Assembly: GCF_900108175.1 (NCBI RefSeq) | Contig: NZ_FNVO01000003.1 | Location: forward strand, 186,001-250,000 | Source of the DNA: Thermomonospora echinospora | GTDB taxonomy: Bacteria; Actinomycetota; Actinomycetes; Streptosporangiales; Streptosporangiaceae | DNA length: 64,000 nucleotides | Direction: 5' to 3' | In this document: positions 7,160 to 16,064 of the stretch, one piece after another | Layout: every line of letters starts with the position of its first letter | Numbering within the stretch: the stretch's first letter is position 1 | Made by a program: the position numbers and the translations under genes | Notes under the pieces: model-generated | The model's input: only the letters and a program-made list of their open reading frames with translations | The model's database searches: none | What the model was told of the DNA's origin: nothing

Positions 7160-8992
7160 GTGGACGACAGGACACCGTCGCAGCACGGATCGACCGAGGA
7201 GCCGGGCGGGATCGGCCGCCGCAAGTTCGTCACCGGGGCGCTGGCGGCGGCCGGCGCGGCCACCGTGGCCGGGGCGATCAACCCGAGCCAGACGGCTTCG
7301 GCCGCGGCGGCCCGGCGGACGCCTGTCCGGCGGTTGGCGGCGGGCCGCCGGGTCGCGGTGTTCGGCGGCGGGATGGGCGGCCTGACCGTCGCCCACGAGC
7401 TGGCCGAACGCGGCTTCCAGGTGACCGTGTACGAGCGCAAGGCCTGGGGCGGCAAATGCCGCAGCATGCCGGTTCCGGGCACCGGCTCCGGAGGCCGCCA
7501 GGACCTGCCCGCCGAGCACGGCTTCCGTTTCTTCCCCGGCTTCTACCAGAACATCCCCGACACCATGAAGCGGATCCCGCTGGCCGGCGGGGGAACCGCC
7601 TACGACAACTTCGTGGCCGGCACGGAGGTCGTGGCCTTCTACAACGGCATCAAGATCCCGATCCCGGCGCACGGCAGCATCATCGGCACGCTCAGCCCCG
7701 AGTCGCTGCTGCAGTTCCTGCGCACCGTGGTGTCGGTGGTCACGTTCGTCCCGGCGACCGAGGCGGCCTTCTTCCTGCAGAAGATGATCGCGTTCGTGGC
7801 CAGCGGGCCACAGCGGCGGCTCAAGCAGTGGGAGCACATGAGCTTCTACGACTTCGTCAGGGCGGAGGGCAGGTCCAAGGGGTACCAGGAGTTCCTGGTC
7901 GAAATGTTCACCGGCACCCTGGTGGCGGCCAAGCCGGACAAGGCCAACGCCCACACCATGGGCCTGATGGCCGAGGCGTGGGTCTACAGCACCCTGGGCC
8001 TGGGCGGCTACGGGGCGCCCGACCGGCTGCTGAACGCCCCCACCAACGAGGCGCTGATCGATCCCTGGATGGCGCACCTGCGCTCACTGGGAGTCCAGTT
8101 CGTCTCCGACGCCACGCTCACCCGCCTGTCGGTCGCCGGCGGGCAGATCAGCGGCGCCCAGGTCAGCGGGGGCGGCGGCACCACCGCCGTCGAGGCCGAC
8201 CACTACGTGCTGGCGGTGCCGGTCGAACGCGCCGTCCCGCTGCTCAACGACGACATCCTGGCGATCGACCCGTCCCTCACATCGCTGCGGGACCTGGCGG
8301 TCGACTGGATGAACGGCCTCATGATCTACCTGCGGCGGCCCATCGACCTGGCCGAAGGGCACGTCGCCTACGCCGCCCAGCCTTGGGCGCTGACCTCCAT
8401 CAGCCAGGCCCAGTTCTGGAAGAAGAAGTTCGGCACCACCTACGGCAACGGCGAGGTCAACGACTGCCTGTCCGTCGACATCTCCGCCTGGGACCAGCCC
8501 GGAGTCCTCTACGGCAAGCCCGCCCGTGACTGCACCCGCGAGCAGATCTTCAAGGAGGTCGTCGAGCAGTTGCGCAGGGCCCTGCCGTGGGGGCGGCTCA
8601 CGCTCACCGACGCCAACATCCACTCCTACTTCCTCGACCCGGCCATCACCGGCAACGGCACTCCCCAGGTCGCCAACGACGAGCCGCTGCTGATCAACAA
8701 GCCCAGCTCGTGGTACCTGCGGCCGGAGGCCGCCACCAGGGTGCCCAACCTGTACCTGGCCTCCGACTACGTGAAGGCCGACATCAACCTGGCCACCATG
8801 GAGGGCGCCAACGAGGCCGGCCGCAAGGCCGCCAACGCCATTCTCGACGCCTCCGGTGTCGGGGGCACCCCGGCCAAGCTGGAGAAGCTCTGGAAGCCCG
8901 ACGTGTTCGCGCCCATCTACCAGCGCGACGACGCCCGCTTCGCCGCCGGCCAGCCGAACGCGTTCGACCTCTGGGAGCCGCACATCCCCTGA
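7160..8992 (+). CDS. Tat-signalled FAD-dependent oxidoreductase (amine oxidase / HpnE-like)
   Basis: 610 residues. Residues 20-24 are RRKFV followed by an Ala-rich hydrophobic stretch, a twin-arginine signal, so export is predicted. The FAD Rossmann fold VAVFGGGMGGLTVAHELAERG starts at 65, and the C-terminal FAD site is LYLASDYVKADINLATMEGA. Overall resemblance is to the flavin amine oxidase/phytoene desaturase superfamily, nearest to hydroxysqualene dehydroxylase-type proteins. An in-frame ATG at 7124 lies inside the palindrome, so GTG 7160 with GAGGAG at 7148-7153 is the better start. The shared operator ties it to the monooxygenase at 4838. A substrate of isoprenoid type is plausible but inferred. 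Confidence 0.8.
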   Translation: MDDRTPSQHGSTEEPGGIGRRKFVTGALAAAGAATVAGAINPSQTASAAAARRTPVRRLAAGRRVAVFGGGMGGLTVAHELAERGFQVTVYERKAWGGKCRSMPVPGTGSGGRQDLPAEHGFRFFPGFYQNIPDTMKRIPLAGGGTAYDNFVAGTEVVAFYNGIKIPIPAHGSIIGTLSPESLLQFLRTVVSVVTFVPATEAAFFLQKMIAFVASGPQRRLKQWEHMSFYDFVRAEGRSKGYQEFLVEMFTGTLVAAKPDKANAHTMGLMAEAWVYSTLGLGGYGAPDRLLNAPTNEALIDPWMAHLRSLGVQFVSDATLTRLSVAGGQISGAQVSGGGGTTAVEADHYVLAVPVERAVPLLNDDILAIDPSLTSLRDLAVDWMNGLMIYLRRPIDLAEGHVAYAAQPWALTSISQAQFWKKKFGTTYGNGEVNDCLSVDISAWDQPGVLYGKPARDCTREQIFKEVVEQLRRALPWGRLTLTDANIHSYFLDPAITGNGTPQVANDEPLLINKPSSWYLRPEAATRVPNLYLASDYVKADINLATMEGANEAGRKAANAILDASGVGGTPAKLEKLWKPDVFAPIYQRDDARFAAGQPNAFDLWEPHIP

Positions 8993-9054
8993 TCCCGACG
9001 GCCCGCACCGGGCCGATTCCGCCTGATCCCGCCTCCTGAGGCCATCGTGAGGCC

Positions 9055-9092
9055 ATCGTTCGCGGCCGGCGGTCACGCCGGCCGCGAACGAT
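9055..9092 (+). terminator. Strong hairpin between FAD oxidoreductase and DMT-like gene
   Basis: Perfect 17-bp stem (left arm 9055-9071, right arm 9076-9092) with a GTCA loop, 62 bases after the oxidoreductase stop. It ends only 15 bases before the ATG at 9108, so it is either a terminator for the upstream gene or an attenuator/translation-modulating structure for the next operon. Confidence 0.7.
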
Positions 9093-9107
9093 CCGAAAGG
9101 CTCCGTC

Positions 9108-10022
9108 ATGCCGACCGCCGGCCACCTCCTCGCCATCCTGTCCACCTGCCTCTACTTCAGCGGACTGGTCTACTTCAAGGTCTCCACCGCGCACATGCCG
9201 GCCCTCGGCGGGCTCCGGCCCCGACAACTGGCCCGGGAGCTGGCCGGCGACCGGACCTGGACCGCCGGTGCCGCCCTCGTGGGCACCGGGGCCTGCGTCC
9301 AGGCCGCGGCGCTGGCCAGGCTGTCCATCTGCCAGGCGCAACCGATGTTCCTGGCCGGGCTGGTGGCCCTGGTCCTGCTCGCCGTCGTCGCCTTGGGGGA
9401 ACGGCTCACGCCACGCGAATGGGGATGCGTCCTGCTCCTGGCCGCCGCGACGATCCTGTTCGTCCGTGCCTGCGCCGGCACTGCGACCAAGGTGTCCGTG
9501 CACACCGAGCCACCGTCTCCCGCGCTGGTCGTCACCGTCGCGCTGGCCTCGCTGGCGGTGCCGGTGACGGCGTTCCTGGCCGGTGAACTGTCCCGCACAG
9601 GCGTCCATGCGCGGCCGCTGACCGGTGTCGCACTGGCCACCAACGTGGGCCTGCTCACCGGCACCGCCGAGCTGATGCTCACCGGAGCGGCGGCCCTGGG
9701 ACCCGACCCGCGCGCGCTGGCCACCGCCCCCTACCTTTACCTGTTCGTGCTCACCGCCCCCCTGGCCCTGGGGCAGCTCCAGATCGCCCTGCAACGCAGC
9801 CGACTGGTGATCGTCGGGCTGGTCGCCACCGCGACCGCCAAGACCTACCTGTTCGTCATGGCCATGGCGCTCTACGGCAAGCCGTGGCTCGGTGACCATG
9901 GTCAGGCCGCGCTGGCACTGGCGCTGTCGGTCCTGGCCGTCACCGCCGTCCCCCACCACGAGCGGCCCGCCGGCCCGGCGGCGCGACATGACGGGCCCTT
10001 CGTCCAGCGGCGGTCGACATGA
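9108..10022 (+). CDS. DMT/EamA-like multispanning membrane protein, copy 1
   Basis: 304 residues, nine to ten hydrophobic helices. GERLTPREWGCVLLLAAATILF resembles the EamA repeat hallmark (GE followed by a conserved helix), and a late QLQIALQRSRLVIVGLVATATAKT segment is shared nearly word for word with the paralogue at 18062-19009. No substrate can be assigned; the DMT superfamily moves metabolites, sugars or lipids. ATG 9108 follows AAAGG. The stop overlaps the next gene (ATGA), so it is co-translated with a PucR-type regulator and then a DUF2236 oxygenase. Confidence 0.7.
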   Translation: MPTAGHLLAILSTCLYFSGLVYFKVSTAHMPALGGLRPRQLARELAGDRTWTAGAALVGTGACVQAAALARLSICQAQPMFLAGLVALVLLAVVALGERLTPREWGCVLLLAAATILFVRACAGTATKVSVHTEPPSPALVVTVALASLAVPVTAFLAGELSRTGVHARPLTGVALATNVGLLTGTAELMLTGAAALGPDPRALATAPYLYLFVLTAPLALGQLQIALQRSRLVIVGLVATATAKTYLFVMAMALYGKPWLGDHGQAALALALSVLAVTAVPHHERPAGPAARHDGPFVQRRST

Positions 10023-11116
10023 CGAAAAAGACCCGGACTCTGGCAGGCGGGGAAGCCCGCACCGGTGAGCGCCGGCGGCTGCACCAGCTCACCCCCGATC
10101 CCAAGCCGCAGGCCTGGCACGATGACTTCGAACGCGCCTTTGAGCAGCCCGAGGACCTCGCCCGGCACGGGCCGGAGCACACCGACCGGCTGTGGTGCGC
10201 CGCAGGAGCCCTGGCCACTGCCGAGAACGCCGAGGGCCCGTGCCGGTGCGATGGTCCCTGCGACGTGCACCGGCGGGACCTCCTCGAACTGCTCCTGCGC
10301 TCCCCATGCGATCCGGACCGGCTCCGTAAGGCCGCCGTTCGGGCCGGCTGGGAGGTCCCCAGAACGCTTGCGGCCGTGGCCATGTACCGGGCGCCGAGGC
10401 CGGTCCCGGCGCGCCGGTTCCTGCCGCCGAACGTCCTCACCGGCCTTCACCAGGGCCTGCCCTGCCTGATCTTCCCCGACCCGGACGGCCCGGGCCGCCG
10501 GGCCGTACTCCGGGCGCTGCTCAGCGAGGATCCGGGCGTCGTCGGCCCCACCGTCGAGACCTGCCGGGCGGGCTCGTCCTGGCGGCTGGCCCGCCGGGGC
10601 CTGGAACTGCTGCCCGCCGACCTGCCGGCCCGGCACACCGCGGTGCACGTGCTCGACCACGTGCGGGATCTGCTCCTGCTCCAGGATCGCGGGCTGTCCC
10701 GGGAACTGGCCGCCCGGAAGCTGGCCCCCCTGCAGCGGCTCCGCCCCGCCCGGCGCGCCTGCCTGGCCGAAACACTGCTGGCCTACCTCGAATGCGGACG
10801 CAGCGCCGTGGCCATCGCCGAGCGCCTGCACGTCCACCCACAGACGGTCCGTCACCGCATGCGTCAGATCACCCACCTGTTCGGCCCCGACATCGACGAC
10901 CCCTCCCAGGCCCTGGACTACCTGATCGCGCTGCACACCTGGCGGCTGCTGCCCGACGACCACTCCTCCCCTCACGGCGGCCACCGGCTGGACGACGCCG
11001 CGCCCCGGCAGGGCCCGCACGGCGGGCCTCCCCGGCGGCAGGGGGGCGCCACCGGCGGCAGCCATCGCCGATCACCGAGGAAGAACCAGCGAAAGGCCGC
11101 ACCACATGAGTCGTGA
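10019..11116 (+). CDS. PucR-type helix-turn-helix regulator
   Basis: 365 residues. The C-terminal part (about 245-300) reads LAETLLAYLECGRSAVAIAE then RLHVHPQTVRHRMRQITHLF, the PucR/CdaR C-terminal helix-turn-helix. The middle is a degenerate sensor region and the N-terminus has a Cys-rich stretch (CRCDGPCDVH). The tail after about 315 is basic, Gly/Arg/His-rich and probably disordered. It starts within the stop of the membrane protein and its stop overlaps the DUF2236 start by 11 bases, so the three act together. Likely a transcription factor for this operon; effector unknown. Confidence 0.72.
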   Translation: MTKKTRTLAGGEARTGERRRLHQLTPDPKPQAWHDDFERAFEQPEDLARHGPEHTDRLWCAAGALATAENAEGPCRCDGPCDVHRRDLLELLLRSPCDPDRLRKAAVRAGWEVPRTLAAVAMYRAPRPVPARRFLPPNVLTGLHQGLPCLIFPDPDGPGRRAVLRALLSEDPGVVGPTVETCRAGSSWRLARRGLELLPADLPARHTAVHVLDHVRDLLLLQDRGLSRELAARKLAPLQRLRPARRACLAETLLAYLECGRSAVAIAERLHVHPQTVRHRMRQITHLFGPDIDDPSQALDYLIALHTWRLLPDDHSSPHGGHRLDDAAPRQGPHGGPPRRQGGATGGSHRRSPRKNQRKAAPHES

Positions 11117-12359
11117 ACAGCGCCTGGCACACCCGGCGTGGATGACCCGAGGCCCCTGGAAGGCGACCCTGCGGCTGGCGCCCGGGGATATCCGGGCGAC
11201 GCCGTCGCAACTCGCCGCGTTCCGCTCGTTCGCCCAGGCCGGCGATCCACCGGCCGACGCGGTGGTGGAGATGATGGCGCGGCTGCCGGGCGGAGCCGGC
11301 CGCCGCCTGTTCGAGCAGGCGGTGGAGAAGGGGATCGACGCACTCGGAGATCCACCGCGCGAGCTGGTGGAGTTCTTCGCCGCGGTGGACGCCGTCCCGT
11401 ACTGGGTGGATCCGGACCTGCTGGACCGCGGTGCCCGGGTGGTGGGCAGGACCGGGCTGCTGGGGCTGACGATGGTGATGCCGTGCGCCTCCTTGTACGG
11501 GGGTTATCTGGCCTCCCGCGCCAACAAGACCCTGATGCGCACCGGCTACCTGGACACCATGGCACCGCGCCGCCTGGCCGAGACCGCCGGCTGGTGGGTG
11601 GACGTCACCACTCCCGGCGGTCTGGGCCGCTTCGAAGCCGGCTTCCAGGGCACTCTGCGGGTACGGCTCATGCACGCCCAGGTACGCGCCGCCATGCGCC
11701 GCCGCGACGACTGGGACCACGACACCTGGGACGCGCCCGTCAACCAGGTCCAGCTCGCCGGGACCCTTCTGCTGTTCTCCCACGTCATGCTGCTCGGCTC
11801 GCGTGCCCTGGGATTTCAGTTCTCCGCCGCCGACCAGGCCGCCGTCCGGCATCTGTGGCGCTACGTCGGACATCTCATGGGCGTCGATCCCGGCCTGCTC
11901 CCGGCCACGGCGGCCGACGCCTGGCGGCTGTACTGGCTGGAGGCCGCCACCGAGTTCCTGCCCGATGAGGACTCCCGGCGGCTGGGCCGCGCGCTGATGG
12001 ACGCCGCCGCTCCGCTCCTGCTGACGTCCCGCTGGCAGGACTCCGTCCCGGCCCGCCATGCCCTGACCAACTACCTGTTCGCCTACAGCCGCCTGATCCT
12101 CGGCAGGCGCAACGCCGACTTCCTCGGCGCGCCCGACAACAGGCTCTATCGGGCCGCCGTCCTCGGCACCGCCGCCACCGTCTTCGCCGCGGAAAGCGCC
12201 CGCCGCGTTATCCCGGGGGTCACCGGGCTGTGCGAACGCCTCGGCCAACGACAACGCACCACCATGGTCCGCCGCCTGATCAGGGAACAGCACGGCGATC
12301 GCTCCCACAGCCGCTACGACACTCCCGGCCGCCCTCGGAACACGGCGGTCCGCCCCTGA
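11106..12359 (+). CDS. DUF2236 (Lcp/MpaB-fold) oxygenase-like protein, atypical Lcp relative
   Basis: 417 residues. The motif VRLMHAQVR is the DUF2236 heme-site helix; His190 aligns with the axial His198 of the rubber oxygenase Lcp of Streptomyces K30 (known from the family). Counting back, Thr160 and Arg156 fall exactly where Lcp has T168 and R164, but the Lcp Lys167 position is Glu159 and the Glu148 position is Asn140. WRYVGHLMGVDPGLLP is a further DUF2236 hallmark. No Tat or Sec signal, so cytoplasmic, unlike Lcp. Translationally coupled to the PucR regulator. I infer a heme protein with altered chemistry or substrate. Confidence 0.8.
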   Translation: MSREQRLAHPAWMTRGPWKATLRLAPGDIRATPSQLAAFRSFAQAGDPPADAVVEMMARLPGGAGRRLFEQAVEKGIDALGDPPRELVEFFAAVDAVPYWVDPDLLDRGARVVGRTGLLGLTMVMPCASLYGGYLASRANKTLMRTGYLDTMAPRRLAETAGWWVDVTTPGGLGRFEAGFQGTLRVRLMHAQVRAAMRRRDDWDHDTWDAPVNQVQLAGTLLLFSHVMLLGSRALGFQFSAADQAAVRHLWRYVGHLMGVDPGLLPATAADAWRLYWLEAATEFLPDEDSRRLGRALMDAAAPLLLTSRWQDSVPARHALTNYLFAYSRLILGRRNADFLGAPDNRLYRAAVLGTAATVFAAESARRVIPGVTGLCERLGQRQRTTMVRRLIREQHGDRSHSRYDTPGRPRNTAVRP

Positions 12360-12399
12360 CACCTCCCGGTCCTGACGACCTGGAACGCCGAGGAGCCGG

Positions 12400-13068
12400 T
12401 CACCTCCCGGTCGGCGCGGCCGGGGGGCCGCCGAGGTCGTGCCACTGGACGGTTTCGTCGCAGCAGGCGTCCAGGAGCGCGCTGTCGTGGCTGACCATGA
12501 GGGCACCGCGGCCGTGGTGCTCCACCTGGGCTTTGATGAGGTGGACCAGCGCGGCCGCGCTGGAGGCGTCGAGCATGGCGGTCATCTCGTCGCACAGCAG
12601 GTAGCGCGGGTCGGCGCCGAGGGTGCGGGCCAGGCAGGCGCGCTGGAGTTGCCCGTCACTGACCTCGTGCGGTCTGCGGTCCAGCAGGTCGGGGGTGAGA
12701 CCGACGAGTTCGGCGAGCCGGTCGGTCTCGGTGCCGGGCGCCCCGGCCGGCAGGTGGGCGGAGACGATGCGGCGCAGGGTGTGGCGGGGGTCGGCGGCGG
12801 CGCGCGGGTGCTGGAAGACGACACCGACCCGTCGGCGCTGGGCGGCAGGTGCGGCGTAGCGAAAGCGCCGGACGGTCTCGCCGTCCAGACGCAGGTCGCC
12901 GGATCGAGGCGGATGCAAGAGCGCCAGGACGCGGATGAGCGTGGACTTGCCGCAGCCGCTGGGTCCCTGGACGCCGACGATGCGCCCCGGTGTGAGAGTG
13001 ATCGAGATTCTGGTGAGGACGTCGTGGTCGCGCCGATAGCCGGCGGTCAGGTTGGTGACGCTCAGCAT
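12400..13068 (-). CDS. nikE: Nickel/peptide ABC transporter ATPase (NikE-like)
   Basis: 222 residues, short for the oligopeptide-type ATPase class and lacking the C-terminal oligopeptide/Ni tail. Walker A GPSGCGKST near 34-42, signature VSDGQLQRACLAR (Asp replaces Gly in LSGGQ), Walker B YLLCDEMTAMLDA (Met replaces the usual Pro). It is the last gene of a five-gene operon with nikA-B-C-D order; its ATG at 13068 overlaps the nikD stop. Energises import together with NikD. The assignment to nickel rests on the operon promoter rather than on this protein. Confidence 0.82.
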   Translation of the reverse strand: MLSVTNLTAGYRRDHDVLTRISITLTPGRIVGVQGPSGCGKSTLIRVLALLHPPRSGDLRLDGETVRRFRYAAPAAQRRRVGVVFQHPRAAADPRHTLRRIVSAHLPAGAPGTETDRLAELVGLTPDLLDRRPHEVSDGQLQRACLARTLGADPRYLLCDEMTAMLDASSAAALVHLIKAQVEHHGRGALMVSHDSALLDACCDETVQWHDLGGPPAAPTGR

Positions 13069-14117
13069 GACCGCTCTCCGATGGGTTCGCTGCCGGTCAG
13101 CGGTCCGCGGGCACCGCGTCCCTCCTCGGGGAGGCGGGCGCAGGAGAGGGCGCGGCCCGGCGCCACGGGGACCAGGGCCGGGTCGCCGGTGCAGGTGTCC
13201 CGCTGCGAGCAGCGGGGCCGGAAGGCGCAGCCGGGCGGCAGCGCCGACAGGCTCGGCGGGTGGCCGGGCAGGGGGCGGAAGCCGCGGGCGGGGGTGGCCT
13301 CCAGCAGGCCCCGGGTGTAGGGATGCCAGGGGTCGTCGAACACCTCGGAGGCGGGGCCCTGTTCGACGATCCTGGAGGCGTACATCACCGCGAGGTCGGT
13401 GGCGACGCGCTCGGCGGCGGCGATGTCGTGGGTGATGAGCAGCACCGCCCGGCCGTCGCCGGCGAGTTCGCGCAGCGTGTCGACCGTACGCTCGACCAGG
13501 GGCCGGTCCAGCCCGGAGGTGGGTTCGTCGGCGATGATGACGTCGGGGTCGGCGGCCAGGGCGAGGGCGAGCACCACGCGCTGGGCCATCCCGCCCGACA
13601 GTTCGTGCGGGTAGCGGTCGAGGGCGGCGGGCTCCAGCCCGACGCGCCCGGCGAGCCGGTCGGCTTCGCGATGCCGGTCGCCGATGTCGGGCCGCAGCTC
13701 GCGCAGGGTTTCCACCAGCTGGCTGCGCGCTGTGCGCACCGGGGTCAGGGCCGTCGCCGCAGACTGCGGGACGAGGGCGATCCGGCGGCCGCGGACGTGG
13801 CGGGCGAGCGTCCGCTCCGATGCCGTCAGCAGTTCCAGCCCGTCCGGCGGGCCGGACGCGCTGGACGGGCTGGACGCGCCGCCTCTGGCGGAGTTGCCGT
13901 ACAGCCGGACGCTTCCGCGGATCTCGGCGTTGCCGGGCAGCAGCCCCAGCACGGTCGACGCGAGGACGCTCTTGCCGCAGCCGCTCTCTCCGACGAGCGC
14001 GAGCAGCCGGCCCGGCCGCAGCTCGAACGACACGTCCGTGACCGCCCGCACGACCATCTCGCGCAGCCGGAACCGCACGGACAGCTCCTCGACCCGCAAC
14101 AGCGGCGGGGCGGTCAC
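13062..14117 (-). CDS. nikD: Nickel/peptide ABC transporter ATPase (NikD/DppD-like)
   Basis: 351 residues. Walker A GESGCGKS, signature LSGGMAQR, Walker B VIIADEPTSGLD, and the C-terminal oligopeptide-ABC domain with conserved cysteines (GCAFRPRCSQRDTC and later LSCARL). The frame is open to 14231 but GTG at 14117 overlaps the nikC stop as GTGA and begins the conserved LLRVEELSV, so it is preferred. A Gly/Ser/Ala insertion (SARGGASSPSSASGPPDG) sits between Walker A and the signature. Confidence 0.85.
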   Translation of the reverse strand: MTAPPLLRVEELSVRFRLREMVVRAVTDVSFELRPGRLLALVGESGCGKSVLASTVLGLLPGNAEIRGSVRLYGNSARGGASSPSSASGPPDGLELLTASERTLARHVRGRRIALVPQSAATALTPVRTARSQLVETLRELRPDIGDRHREADRLAGRVGLEPAALDRYPHELSGGMAQRVVLALALAADPDVIIADEPTSGLDRPLVERTVDTLRELAGDGRAVLLITHDIAAAERVATDLAVMYASRIVEQGPASEVFDDPWHPYTRGLLEATPARGFRPLPGHPPSLSALPPGCAFRPRCSQRDTCTGDPALVPVAPGRALSCARLPEEGRGARGPLTGSEPIGERSC

Positions 14118-15043
14118 AGGGCCAGCTCCGAGCGTCGGCGGGGCACCAGCCGGTCGCGCCACCAGCCGGCCAGCCCGGCCACCGCCAGGGTGACCGCGAC
14201 CAGCAGCCCGGCGGGCGCGGCGATCGTCCACCAGGCGCCCAGCAGTACGTCGTCGCGGCTGTCGGCGACCATGGTGCCCAGGCTCGGCAGGTGCGGCGGC
14301 AGCCCCAGTCCGAGGAAGCTCAGCGCGGTCTCGTGCCAGACCGCGTGCGGCAGCAGCAGGACCGCGGCCAGTGCCGCCTGCGGGGCGACCGCGGGCAGCA
14401 GATGGCGGGTGAGCACCATCAGCCGGGACGCGCCGCCCGAGATGGCGGCGTCGATGTAGGGGCGTGAGCGCAGGGACAGCACTTCGGCCCGTACGATCCG
14501 GGCCACGGTCGTCCAGTGCGTCAACGCGATGGAGGCGATGACCGCCACCAGCGACCCGCGGTACAGCGCCACGATGAGGATGCCCAGCAGCAGGTGCGGC
14601 ACCGCGTTCAGGCCGTCCACCAGCCGCATGACGGTCGCGTCGATGACGCCTCCCGCCGCTCCCGAGACGGCGCCCACCACAGTGCCGAGGACCGTCGCCG
14701 CCACGGCGCAGGCGACGGCGATCACCAGGGAGACGCGGGCACCGAGGGCCGCCCGTACGAGCACGTCGCGGCCGGAGTCGTCGGTGCCCATCAGATGGCC
14801 GGTCCCGGGGGCCAGCCGGACGGCGTCGTAGTCGACCGTCCCGGTCGCCGCGTCACCGGCCACCAGCGGCAGCACCGCCACCACGGCGACCAGCGGCACG
14901 AGCACGGCCGCCGACGCGACCACCCGGGCCCGTGCGGACACCGCGGCGCCCCGCCTGGCCGCACCGCCGGGCCGGCGCCGCCCGCCGGGCCGCCACTCCT
15001 TGAGGCGGCCCCCTGTGACTGACTCGCCCATTGCCTCACCCAT
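14114..15043 (-). CDS. nikC: Nickel/peptide ABC transporter permease (NikC/DppC-like)
   Basis: 309 residues. A basic N-terminus precedes a membrane helix at about 38-60; the region GTDDSGRDVLVRAALGARVSL is the DppC-type hallmark, and the EAA loop is DAAISGGASRLMVLTRHLLP. Five to six helices. Overlaps nikB by 8 bases and nikD by 4. A second in-frame ATG at 15031 is a possible alternative start. Confidence 0.85.
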   Translation of the reverse strand: MGEAMGESVTGGRLKEWRPGGRRRPGGAARRGAAVSARARVVASAAVLVPLVAVVAVLPLVAGDAATGTVDYDAVRLAPGTGHLMGTDDSGRDVLVRAALGARVSLVIAVACAVAATVLGTVVGAVSGAAGGVIDATVMRLVDGLNAVPHLLLGILIVALYRGSLVAVIASIALTHWTTVARIVRAEVLSLRSRPYIDAAISGGASRLMVLTRHLLPAVAPQAALAAVLLLPHAVWHETALSFLGLGLPPHLPSLGTMVADSRDDVLLGAWWTIAAPAGLLVAVTLAVAGLAGWWRDRLVPRRRSELAL

Positions 15044-16064
15044 TCGCGGACGCTCTCGGATCGATCAGCAGGACGGCGATGTCGGCGCACAGATTGCCCA
15101 CCAGCACCGCTCCGGTGGCCAGCAGGGTGAGCGCGACGAGCAGCGGGAAGTCGACGTTCAGCCCGGCCCGTACCATCGCCCCGGCCACTCCCGGCCAGGA
15201 GAACACCTCCTCGACCAGGACCACACCGGTCACCAGTTCGGGCAGCCGGGTCCCCACCGTGGTCACGAACGGCAGCAGTGCTCCCGGCAGCCCGTGCCGC
15301 AGCACGACCGTGCGTTCGGGCAGGCCGCGCGAACGCGCCGCCGTCACGTGGTCCTCGGACAGGGCGACCAGCAACTGCTGCCGTACGGTCAGGATCAGCC
15401 AGGGCAGTTGCGCGACCGCCAGGACGAGCGCGGGAAGGGCGAGGTGGCGGATCGTGGAGGCGACCGTGGCCGTACCGGTGGCCTCGCTGACTCCCCCGGC
15501 GGGCAGCAGCGGCATGGCCACCGCGAAGACGGCGATCGCTCCGAGTCCGAGCAGGAAGGTCGGCAGTCCTTCCAGGGTGTGCGCCATCGTGACGGTGCAC
15601 CGGTCGATCCAGCCGCCCTGCCGCCACGCCGAGGCCACGCCCAGCGTCAGCGCGATGAGCACCGCGAGAGCCAGGCCGGTGCCGGCCAGCAGCAGGGTCC
15701 AGGGCAGCCGTTCGGCCACGACGTCGGAGACGGGCTGACCGTAGGAGCGGCTCAGCCCCCAGTCCCCGCCGAGCACGCCGTTCAGCCAGTGCCCGTACTG
15801 CTGCCAGACCGGCTCGTCCAGCCCCAGTTCGGCCCGCGTCCGCGCCACGTCCGCCTCGGCCGCGGTGAAGATGCGGGTCCCGTAGTACTGGTACACCGGG
15901 TCGAACGGTGAGGCCGCGCCCAGCGCGAACACCACTCCGGACACCGCCAGCAGCAGCGGGACCGCCACCGCCAGCCGCCGCAGCGCCATCCGCCCGGCGG
16001 CGCGCAGCCGTCCCTCCCGCGGGCCGGCCTTTTCCTTGGAAGCCCTCACCCGCGGCGCGACCAC
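15036..16064 (-). CDS. nikB: Nickel/peptide ABC transporter permease (NikB/DppB-like)
   Basis: 342 residues, six helices. DppB-type features: first helix RLAVAVPLLLAVSGVVFALG, ELGLDEPVWQQYGHWLNGVLGGDWGLS, EAA loop TAARSRGLPERTVVLRHGLP and VLVEEVFSWPGVAGAMVRA. The GTG at 16064 overlaps nikA by 19 bases; an in-frame GTG at 16049 would give the 4-base GTGA overlap seen elsewhere in this operon and is about equally likely. Confidence 0.85.
   Translation of the reverse strand: MVAPRVRASKEKAGPREGRLRAAGRMALRRLAVAVPLLLAVSGVVFALGAASPFDPVYQYYGTRIFTAAEADVARTRAELGLDEPVWQQYGHWLNGVLGGDWGLSRSYGQPVSDVVAERLPWTLLLAGTGLALAVLIALTLGVASAWRQGGWIDRCTVTMAHTLEGLPTFLLGLGAIAVFAVAMPLLPAGGVSEATGTATVASTIRHLALPALVLAVAQLPWLILTVRQQLLVALSEDHVTAARSRGLPERTVVLRHGLPGALLPFVTTVGTRLPELVTGVVLVEEVFSWPGVAGAMVRAGLNVDFPLLVALTLLATGAVLVGNLCADIAVLLIDPRASANG

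Noticed and set aside
12360-12399. Terminator between the DUF2236 gene and nikE
   Set aside because: Only a direct repeat (CACCTCCCGGTC) nearby; no convincing stem.
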